A stretch of 64,000 bases of DNA from assembly GCF_019097595.1 (NCBI RefSeq), contig NC_080734.1, positions 6,292,892 to 6,356,891 on the forward strand, written 5' to 3'. The notes under the pieces were generated by a model. That model was given only the letters and a program-made list of their open reading frames with translations. It was not told the origin of the DNA and ran no database searches. Positions within the stretch are counted from its first letter, which is position 1; every line of letters starts with the position of its first letter. The position numbers and the translations under genes are program-made. This document shows positions 55,961 to 64,000 of this stretch, one piece after another. The DNA is from Hemibagrus wyckioides (Eukaryota; Chordata; Actinopteri; Siluriformes; Bagridae).

Positions 55961-56130
55961 ATCTTCTTAACCTGGCCTTGGGGATCATGCTCCAACCCTG
56001 AAGAGGCTTCAAGGATCATGTACAGAAATCCTGAACCTGTTTTTGCACTAGTGATTGACAAACCAGCAAGCGACAATGATTTATTTGTTTTTCCATAGTC
56101 ACAATTCCATTTACGGTGACAGCAAGAAAG

Positions 56131-56458
56131 CAACATCCATCCATTTTCTATACCCACTTTATTCCTAATTAGGGTCACACATTGGGCAAAAGGCAGGGGT
56201 ACTCCCTGGACAGGTCACCAGTATAGATATAGGGCCACATATAGATGAACAACCACACACACTCACTCCTATGGGCAATTTAGAATTACCAGTCAACCTA
56301 ATTAACATGTTTTTGGACTATGGGAAGAAACCGGAGTACCCCCAATCAAGGACGGGGAGAACATGCAAAATCCACACTGAAAGGCCCCTGCCTGTTTGAA
56401 CCCAGGACCTTCTTGCCGTGTGGCAATAGTGCTAACTATTAAACCACTGTGCTGCCCT
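56131..56458 (-). repeat. (GGAT)n SINE, nearly full length, reverse
   Basis: From the (CATC) tail at the left to the head at the right ('taaaccactgtgctgccctt', complement of the A-box region), with 'cctgtttgaacccaggacct' as B-box complement. Weak flanking similarity ('agaaagcaac' and 'agaaatcgac') may be a decayed target duplication. Confidence 0.8.
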
Positions 56459-57011
56459 TAGAAATCGACATTAAAATTGAAATTTTTTTCAATTCTTTGC
56501 AAATTTAGTGTTGTACACTAAAGCATCAATACAGCTCAAGTGATTCCTTGGACCAATCCTATAGCTCTTGTGATCTGAAGTTTCTTCACTTCCTCATTTA
56601 CAACTTGAAAAGAAAAATCTATAATTGTGGTTACATCTTCATCTCATCATATAAGACCTCTTACATTCATAGAGATGACGAAATGTCAAGATTGGAAGAA
56701 AAAATGAGATCATTAGTGCCTCTGCTGAGAATATGTAGCAGATAGAGATTTTCCTAATCTGCTGGACGAGCCACGCCCACAAGCGACAACAGGCATAGTG
56801 ACTGTGTCTACACATCTGCAAGAGATAAACTATAAGCAACTCTTCACTTAATGCTGTAAACACGGGGTTAATGAAAAGGCTAATCTGACATTAGAAACAC
56901 AATAAGATAATAAACCTTTAGGTATAAAACCAGAGTAAAAAACTTCTGTGAATTTAAAAAAAATATAAACATACAGCAGTTATCTGTAGTGTGTAGAAAT
57001 GTATAGAAATA
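56459..57011. other. No recognisable feature
   Basis: A+T-rich spacer before the second Tc1 element. Confidence 0.3.
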
Positions 57012-57013
57012 TA

Positions 57014-57042
57014 CACTATATTGCCAAAAGTATTCGCTCACC
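57014..57042 (+). repeat. Tc1 copy 2 terminal inverted repeat, left in window
   Basis: 29-bp terminal repeat, preceded by TA. Identical in type to the end at 8479-8507. Confidence 0.9.
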
Positions 57043-57095
57043 TGCCTTGACTCGCATATGAAATTAAGTGACATCCCATTCCTAATCCATAGGGT

Positions 57096-58127
57096 TCAAT
57101 ATGACGTCGGTCCACCCTTTGCAGCTATAACAGCTTCAACTCTTCTGGGAAGGCTGTCCACAAGGTTTAGGAGTGTGTTTATGGGAATTTTTGACCATTC
57201 TTCCAGAAGCGCATTTGTGAGGTCACACACTGATGTTGGACGAGAAGGCCTGGCTCTCAGTCTCCGCTCTAATTCATCCCAAAGGTGTTCTATCGGGTTG
57301 AGGTCAGGACTCTGTGCAGGCCAGTCAAGTTCATCCACACCAGACTCTGTCATCCATGTCTTTATGGACCTTGCTTTGTGCACTGGTGCACAGTCATGTT
57401 GGAAGAGGAAGGGGCCAGCTCCAAACTGTTCCTACAAAGTTAGGAGCATGGAATTGTCCAAAATGTCTTGGTATGCTGAAGCATTCAGAGTTCCTTTCAC
57501 TGGAACTAAGGGGCCAAGCCCAGCTCCTGAAAAACAACCCCACACCATAATCCCCCCTCCACCAAACTTTACACTTGGCACAATGCAGTCAGACAAGTAC
57601 CGTTCTCCTGGCAACCGCCAAACCCAGACTCATCCATCAGATTGCCAGATGGAGAAGCGCGATTCGTCACTCCAGAGAACGTGTCTCCACTACTCTAGAG
57701 TCCAGTGGCGGCGTGCTTTACACCACTGCATCCGACGCTTTGCATTGCACTTGGTGATGTATGGCTTGGATGCAGCTGCTCGGCCATGGAAACCCATTCC
57801 ATGAAGCTCTCTGCACACTGTTCTTGAGCTAATCTGAAGGCCACATGAAGTTTGGAGGTCTGTAGCGATTGACTCTGCAGAAAGTTGGCGACCTCTTCGC
57901 ACTATGCGCCTCAGCATCCGCTGACCCCGCTCCGTAAGTTTACGTGGCCTACCACTTCGTGGCTGAGTTGCTGTCGTTCCCAAACACTTCCACGTTCTTA
58001 TAATACAGCTGACAGTTGACTGTGGAATATTTAGGAGCGAGAAAATTCCACGACTGGATTTGTTGCACAGGTGGCATCCTATCACAGTTCCATGCTGGAA
58101 TTCACTGAGCTCCTGAGAGCGACCCAT
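57096..58127 (-). pseudogene. Tc1-family DD34E transposase, three nonsense codons
   Basis: From the ATG at 58127 the frame would encode 343 residues. Domains run as in copy 1: N-terminal helix-turn-helix, a single GRPR stretch near 58-61, and a catalytic core with SDESRFS, QHDCAPVH and PDLNPIEHLW boxes, so all three acidic residues are still coded. Three in-frame stops interrupt it: TAG at 57690-57692 (codon 146, Gln in copy 1), TGA at 57630-57632 (codon 166, Gln in copy 1) and TAG at 57432-57434 (codon 232, Trp in the family). The last is the same nonsense change as in copy 1. No frameshift is present. The first stop lies before the whole catalytic domain, so the element is dead, though its ends could still be mobilised by another transposase. 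Confidence 0.93.
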
Positions 58128-58232
58128 TCTTTCACAAATGTTTGTAAAAACAGTCTGCATGCCTAGGTGCTTGATTTTATACACCTGTGGCCATGGAAGT
58201 GATTGGAACACCTGATTCTGATTATTTGGATG

Positions 58233-58261
58233 GGTGAGCGAATACTTTTGGCAATATAGTG
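58233..58261 (-). repeat. Tc1 copy 2 terminal inverted repeat, right in window
   Basis: Inverted partner of 57014-57042, followed by TA at 58262-58263. Confidence 0.9.
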
Positions 58262-58263
58262 TA

Positions 58264-59052
58264 TATTTCTACACGATGGTAAAGCAGTGCCTCCTGGATT
58301 TCACAGAATATATATATTTTTTATTGTTGTATGCTTGTTTTGCTGCAACTTTTTCATCCCCTTTAACCTTCAAATCCTTCCACTGAAGCCTCACACCTAA
58401 TGACGTTCTATTAGAGCTGGGCTTTGTCTGATTGTGTGTTTTTGTCACATGACACGACGACCAAATTTGCATCATTTTAAAAATCCTCTTCTTGAATTTG
58501 TTACAAAAAGTACCATAAAGGTCTCACCAGGTTTGCCAAAGCCGAGGTTAAAACGATTTTAATATGTAGCAGTAGAACATAAATAAATTTTATGTTTGTG
58601 TTGTTTTTTTAAAATATATTATTTCAATATGTTTTAGTGCATTCTCACACCTCTAACCTAACATCATTTCAACTCAGTCAGTAATGGAACAGCCCACAGG
58701 GTTAGATGGCATTGCGCTGAACTAAATGAAAACTTGTTTCTAAATCTTTTCACTCTGATTTCTTTCCCTCCAGCTAATCAGAGGGTCTTGTATATCTGAC
58801 TGACAGAATAATCTCAGTCTGCTTAGCTCTGTAGAAGTTCAACGGCTGAATTAAATTCAGGCTAAATAACTCTATTTGTAAGTTTGATGTCTGCGTTTCA
58901 GAATTCAAACAACTATCAGGAAATTTATTTTCCCCATTATTTTCCAAGGCATTGTAAATTGGACACGAATCAAGGATAGTCAAATGATTCAGCCCTGAGA
59001 TTTTTCAATGTAAAGCCTCAAAGAGATTTTTTTCTCCCAGTGTTTTTATTTT
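58264..59052. other. No recognisable feature
   Basis: A+T-rich. No gene or bounded repeat. Confidence 0.3.
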
Positions 59053-59620
59053 TTCAAGATTTTCCAATAAACACAACTGCTAAAATGTTACTTCTTCTTC
59101 TTTTCTACCACAACATATTTTCAGACATTTGCCTTCATGAAAGAACACGTCATTCAGAATTTACTCATTTATATTTACATTTAAAAACAAATTTTATCTT
59201 TGTCTTATCGCTTATCTCAGAGCAGCTATAAACTGTTATGAAAGCTTGTCAGTTACTGAGTTGTCAGATAACTTAGCTACAGCTTTACCTCTGACTGTTA
59301 CCCATCACTGACACCGGAGACTCCTTCCATAAATGCTACATAATCGTCTCCTCACAGAAAACCTCATCCAATTCTTACAATAGGACACAATTACATATGA
59401 GAGCAAGCATATGTGATTGGATATAAAAAATAAAAGGTTTGCTGAGGAAAACCGGATCAGCTCAAATTTGTAGAACCTCTCAAGAGTGCGTTTTCAGCTA
59501 AAGCCAGTTAAGTGTGTCAGGATTAAGTATTAGAGCTCTGAATTCCATCCCCTTGTGTGACTTTGTGTCTCTTAGACATCTTTTTGGGATTCTGAATAAG
59601 ACTAAACATTCGGTATCCGC
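59053..59620 (+). repeat. Direct duplication, copy B
   Basis: Partner of 54433-55020 in the same orientation, ~4.6 kb downstream. It differs by small indels, for example a longer 'aaaaacaaattttatctttg' insert at about 59182-59205 and the loss of a ~30-bp stretch after 'cctcacagaaaac'. Confidence 0.85.
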
Positions 59621-60884
59621 TCCAAATTGTTCATTGTAAAGTCTTCTTGTAATTACTGAGCTTCTTCCGCTCCTGCTCTTGATATTTAATGTAGTACATG
59701 GCCTTAGGTGACCAAGTTGCTAAGAGATTAATTAGTTTGCATGGCGTGACATGCTGGTCGACTCAGACGCTTCAGGAAAGGAGAGTATAAGATAATTATT
59801 GATCCCTAGCACACTGCATGGTTTAACCAGATAGAGAGGTAGATCTAGGACGCTGAAACAAGGAAAGGGAATTTATAGAGGGCGTATCAAGCAGATGGTT
59901 ATTTGAACAAGGTTTTTGTCAATGATAGCAATCAGGGTTAAACAACAGGTCCGAACCGAGCATCTCTTATGTTACTGTGTCAAAACTCTTCACTGCGGCT
60001 TTTCTATTTCTTTTACAGAGAAAATGTCTCTCTTTTCACCCAGAGAAGAGAAAATGCCATTGTTTTTTTCAAACAACAAATTGGACCAGATGGCTATGAG
60101 GGTTTCATCATTTCAAGAGGCTTCAGCAAACTACTGAAATTCCGAGGCTGCCTCAATGTATTCCGAACAGCGAAAAGATGGTGCACATCACCACACACAC
60201 ACACACTTTACGCCTGTCTGCGCGTAAGACCTCTCGAGCTGAGTTCGATCGATTCGGTACAGACCCAGACAATCCTTCAACAAAAGGATGACGGATGAGG
60301 AAGTAAACAAGTTTGCTCGCGTGTCGAAACACGGATTTGAGTTGTGGTATGTGTAATGAATATGGCACGCCGCTGCACAGCAACAGGGATTCATTCCAGT
60401 GCAGACGTGGCGAGGCTTAAAGGCGTGAGTCACCTCATAAAGCTCGTCTGCAGTAATATGAGCTCGCATTACTTGAGGAAACAGACCTGCAGCTCACATT
60501 ACACAAAGTCTTCCAGGGAGTTCTTTCCAGCTAGCGTGTTTTATCTTTCTTGAAATTTCTGCTGCGATGCCGGCGATCTGACATGCAGCACCCTCGCTAC
60601 CAACTCTCCGAAATACAAATTACAGCCAATATGGAATTTGTTGCATCTCATAGCCCAGGTATGGAATAAAACATGACTTGCTGTGCTGTTACAGGAAAAT
60701 AATCAATGGCAGGATGACGAGATCCAGCTCAGTGTGGAGCAGAGTTACTGTTACAGCCACAAAGTACATATTTGTCCTACAACTAGGAATGTTTTATTCC
60801 TTTTAGACCAAACAACTTGCTTACAAATTTTTATTTCTTAAAGATTTAATTTATATTACAGCAGTGATAAAACGTCATTCCATC
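59621..60884. other. No supported gene
   Basis: At about 60002-60018 a pyrimidine-rich run ending in 'acag' precedes an open stretch (to about 60170), but no downstream donor or recognised domain supports an exon. (CA)n at 60191-60206. Confidence 0.35.
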
Positions 60885-61190
60885 ACTCAGTCTCTAATGG
60901 GAAACTTTTAAGTTAACTAATGGGACATTTTCAATCAGTATAAACAAATGAATGTCTGATGTAAAATGAGTCAGGACTCTGTGTGAGACGTGTGTTTTTC
61001 CCTCTGTTGGATAACCTTACACAGAAATTTAGTGGTTGAAGAAATAGTTTAGCATTTGGGGCATCTCAGAGAGCCGAAATGAGTTTGATATTGACATTTA
61101 CTTTGAAGATAGAAACATTTGGATGGATCAGAATTGAATCTGAACTCACTCAATTGACTCGACTCACTCATAAGATTCAGATATTCTAAA
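60885..61190 (+). repeat. Unidentified ~300-bp repeat family, copy 4 (forward)
   Basis: 'gatgtaaaatgagtcaggac', 'gtgtgagacgtgtgtttttc', 'ctctgttggataaccttaca', 'gcatctcagagagccgaaat' and 'gatattgacatttactttga' match the copies at 33530, 35255 and 43190. Confidence 0.65.
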
Positions 61191-62386
61191 AAGTACCAGA
61201 TAAAAAGAAGACACAATGGTTTTGGAAACTTAAAATGTGAAGCTTTAACTAATCTGCTATTTGGGCTTATTTCAGGCTTTTAAATATGATTTCACAAAAC
61301 ATCGCCACATTCCTCTCCTTCTGCTTGGGTTCACGATTTAAAGCAAGCAGACGTGAGTGTGAGTGCTGCGAGGAGAATGTGAGGCTTCGTGAGCGTGTTA
61401 GAGCTGAAGCGGTGTCGTCTCGGTGCTAATGAGGCTGAGAGCCGAGCCCTGGGTACACGTGGGGGATTTGCCTTATGTCGTCTTCTTCTACTCCTTCTTC
61501 TGCTCCTCCTTCAGCTCCTTCTTGTGGCTGTTATAATCATTCTCGTGTTCCTCGAGCCGCATTCTCACCGCTTGGCACTTTCACACGACAATTATCTCAC
61601 TGCCTCCAACGCTTACTTGTTAGAACAAATTATAATAAGAACTCTCAGTCAAATCCTAGCAGGCGACTTGACCTCGCAACTTTTCCATTTTACTCCGTTT
61701 TACTGTGTCGAACAAGCCAGCAGCAGGCGGGGCACGCAGTTTAATTTCGTGCTTCGACCATCAGGAAGCTGTGCATAAATCAGTGTGCAGTGCTGAAATA
61801 ATTTCAATAATTACAACCATGAGAAAACACGGTTCCAACTCATTTTATACAGGAGCACACCGGGAGTTGGTGTCATGCTGGTTTTTACGAATGATTTGCT
61901 AAAAACGTTGGCCTACATTTCCTGACGTCGGGGCTCCAGCTTCTGTTCTCCCAGGTGGCAAACAGGAAGCTGACGGCTTTCTCTGCTCGGCTTTTGAAAT
62001 GTTTTCCTGCCTAGAACTTTCCCGCATTAAATGTTATAGTTCACTTGGTGCTTAATGAATAAAAAAAAAAAATAGAGATTTAAGCTTTCTTATACATGAT
62101 TTTATGGATTTTTAATGAATTTGTAAAGTACTATGCTAAATAAGGTCATGATGGAAAATTGCATCATGTAATAAAAATATATTGAACTACTTATATCATG
62201 GGGACCAAAAATAAACAGAGCAATGGGAGGTAAATGATCATGAACTAAAAACAAATTAATAAGGTAACTGGAGAAGCAGTAATCAACAGTATTGAAGGAA
62301 TAACAATGCACATGAGAATTTACCCCCCTGTGGTATTTTATATGGAAAAACAAAGTATGGGAAATAAATGTTTTAGAACAAAGAAA
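61191..62386. other. No supported gene; locally G+C/CpG-richer
   Basis: 61340-61760 is richer in G+C and CpG than the surroundings and contains CTT/CTC triplet runs (61486-61530) that translate as poly-Leu. The 129-codon frame at 61389-61778 starts at GTG and has no domain. Confidence 0.35.
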
Positions 62387-62861
62387 CAAATAACGACCAA
62401 TAGTTTGTGGATATCTGACCATTTCACCCATATTCGAGGGTTAATCTTTATATTACATTATAATATGCTTCACTCTTCTCCTCATCTATTAGATGTCGGA
62501 GCATAGCTGTGAATTCAGCTACAAGAGAATTAGTGAGATCAGACACTGATGTTGTGAAGAGTTCGGAGGTCTGGGGTTCAGTTGGCGTTCCAGTTCATCC
62601 TAAAGATGTTCAGTGGGGTTGAGTCTAAGTGCCGGGCACTCGAGTTCTTCCACTCCAACCTTTACCTCCACACCATGGCTTCATGAGGATACTTTGTTCA
62701 CAAGGGCATTTTGTAACATTTCTTAATTCCAGTGAAGAGAAACTATAAAACTATAGCACATAATTCTATACATTCTACACAATTGTGTGTTTCCAAAATT
62801 TGGAGAAAGGACACACTTGGATGTGATGGATGGGTGTCCACATACTTTTGGCCATGTAGTG
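62387..62861 (-). mobile_element. Tc1-like relic with third type of ends
   Basis: The right end 'gtgtccacatacttttggcc', followed by 'atgtagtg' and TA (62862-62863), is a Tc1-type terminus different from the 7251 and 10552 families. The left end is degraded ('gaccaatagtttgtggatat'). On the minus strand around 62560-62660 a broken frame still reads through a DELE.../LNP.EHL-type transposase segment. Much of the coding region is deleted. Confidence 0.65.
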
Positions 62862-62863
62862 TA

Positions 62864-63199
62864 AACGTGACTGGAGCTTGCAGGATCAACAACAATAATA
62901 AATAGAAATCAATAGAAAAATGTACAAGATGGAGAAGACTATATGGGAAGATGAATATTACGACTAAAAGGATTCAAAAGCAATACTGAGAGAATATGAA
63001 AAATGCTGCAGGCTGCTATAAATGCAAATGATGTGCATACAAGTTATTAAAGAATTGTTCTGAGTTTCATTCAGGAAGGAAGATGCAAATTTTTTTGTTT
63101 TTCACTTCCACTATCCTAATATACACCTTCAGCATTTTAGCTACTTAAGATAACAAAGAAACATCTGTGAAAACGAACCATACTGCATTTCTTGTATAA
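62864..63199. other. No recognisable feature
   Basis: A+T-rich spacer. Confidence 0.3.
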
Positions 63200-63225
63200 A
63201 AATAAATAAATAAATAAATAAATAA

Positions 63226-63285
<60 letters not shown>

Positions 63286-63287
63286 AA
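63200..63287 (+). repeat. (AAAT)n microsatellite
   Basis: About 22 units with one interruption near 63224. Confidence 0.95.
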
Positions 63288-63369
63288 TTGAATCATAAAA
63301 AAGAATAAAATAAATTGATAATTCTAAACATAAATAAATACTGAAATATATAAATTAAATATAAAAAAT

Positions 63370-63540
63370 TTGGGATCGCCACAGCCAATTATCCGATCTG
63401 GACATTTGATTTGACCAAGGTTTTACACCAGATACCCTTCCTGACACAACCCTCCCATTTTTATCCAGGCTTGGGACCAGCAATGAGAGTTAACTTGGTT
63501 TTCTGCCCAGGAAACAAACCCTGGGCCACAGTAGTGAGAG
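63370..63540 (-). repeat. (AAC)n-type SINE, reverse, tail truncated
   Basis: 'gggatcgccacagccaatta', 'aggttttacaccagataccc' and 'ccatttttatccaggcttgg' are the reverse complement of the 6060 SINE body. The B-box complement is degraded ('ggaaacaaaccctgggc'). Confidence 0.65.
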
Positions 63541-63589
63541 TTGTTCATCATTCACATATAGTATGTAAATTCACCAAGGGTAAAGATTA

Positions 63590-63760
63590 GCATTGGTAGC
63601 CTAGCTGTTAAGATCTATGCTGCACCCTTTTAAAAAGTTTTTTTTTCTCTTATACATTTTACTAGAAGGTTATGGATTCAAATTCCAGTCCTGCCAGGGA
63701 GCTTGTAAGTCATTTGAAATAATTTGCCTGCCAAATAAATAAATGTAATGTAAATGCAGC
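63590..63760 (+). repeat. tRNA-derived SINE ('aaatgta' tail), forward, interrupted
   Basis: The A-box-like 'ggtagcctagctgttaag' (63595-63612) and B-box-like 'ggattcaaattccagtcctg' (63673-63692) are separated by an extra T-rich ~40 bp. The tail ends at 'aaatgtaatgtaaatg'. Confidence 0.65.
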
Positions 63761-64000
63761 GGGCGGAAACAAAGCATATCCGAAGACTTGCTGAATTTAA
63801 ATGTGATGTAATGTTCACTCGGCTTGTGCATCCAGTTGATTTTGTCTCACATTAAAATTACCCAAATGATGGATATTAGATGGAGTAATGTTCTGGTTTA
63901 CTGACAGAACAAATTTCTTCCACTGCAATTCAGTTCAGTATAAAATCTATCAGAGATTTAAGTTAATCCAAGTAAAAGTTACAAGGAATAATTTGTTATT
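63761..64000. other. No recognisable feature
   Basis: End of window. No gene. Confidence 0.3.

Larger units (their letters stand above)
57014..58261 (-). mobile_element. Tc1-like transposon, copy 2 (near complete)
   Basis: Same 29-bp inverted ends as copy 1, beginning CACTATATTGCCAAAAGTAT, with TA on both sides (57012-57013 and 58262-58263). The 1248-bp element is the reverse complement of the 7251-8507 element with few substitutions and one 9-bp length difference in the transposase. The transposase frame has no indel but carries three nonsense codons. Confidence 0.95.

Noticed and set aside
60002..60170. Possible exon after a pyrimidine tract ending in acag
   Set aside because: No recognised protein motif, no clear donor site and no partner exon nearby. 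Acceptor-like sequences are common by chance.
61389..61778. 129-codon frame with poly-Leu stretch as a membrane protein or signal peptide
   Set aside because: Starts at GTG, the Leu run is a CTT/CTC triplet repeat, and other frames are equally open. No domain.

Overview
The window looks like an intergenic or deep-intronic stretch of a ray-finned fish genome. The evidence is the A+T-rich, low-CpG background, dense microsatellites, teleost-type Tc1 transposons with 29-bp terminal repeats, tRNA-derived SINEs, short non-LTR insertions and gypsy remnants. A catfish-like or other ostariophysan source is plausible from the repeat mix, but that is only an impression. I found no host protein-coding exon, tRNA or rRNA gene that I can defend. 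Nearly all open frames are chance, low-complexity or transposon-derived.

Layout. 1-7.2 kb: SINEs, a TA-flanked foldback MITE (4750-5310) and old relics. 7.25-8.51 kb: an almost intact Tc1 transposon, copy 1. 10.55-11.3 kb: a decayed transposase of a second Tc1-like family. 13.5-14.2 kb: an internally deleted pogo/Tigger-like element that keeps the transposase N-terminus. 15.8-17.3 kb: two non-autonomous DNA elements, one a clear PIF/Harbinger-like MITE with TTA duplications. 18.77-19.92 kb: a short non-autonomous LTR element with unequal LTRs. 20.9-23.1 kb: gypsy pol debris in the order integrase, reverse transcriptase, RNase H. 23-34 kb: SINEs with exact target-site duplications, a second Tigger-like MITE inside a SINE, and a 5'-truncated non-LTR insertion with a 15-bp duplication. 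33-47 kb: old dispersed repeats, several of them paired or multicopy within the window, and long microsatellites including a pentanucleotide array and an (AT)n tract between perfect 25-bp inverted arms. 47-51 kb: little recognisable. 51.3-52.5 kb: LTR-like sequence followed by a 30-bp minisatellite that stays open for about 246 codons. 54.4-59.6 kb: a ~570-bp direct duplication flanking a second Tc1 copy (57014-58261, opposite orientation) and a repeat-poor segment. 60-64 kb: relics, SINE fragments and an (AAAT)n array.

The elements do not form a pathway. They record successive waves of transposition. The most informative signals are the two Tc1 copies sharing the same nonsense codon, the Harbinger-like MITE with repeated internal motifs, the paired Tigger-like deletion derivatives, the permuted gypsy domains and the stop-free minisatellite. 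Repeat families are described by hallmark features. Names are given only where the sequence supports them, and repeat edges without target duplications are approximate.
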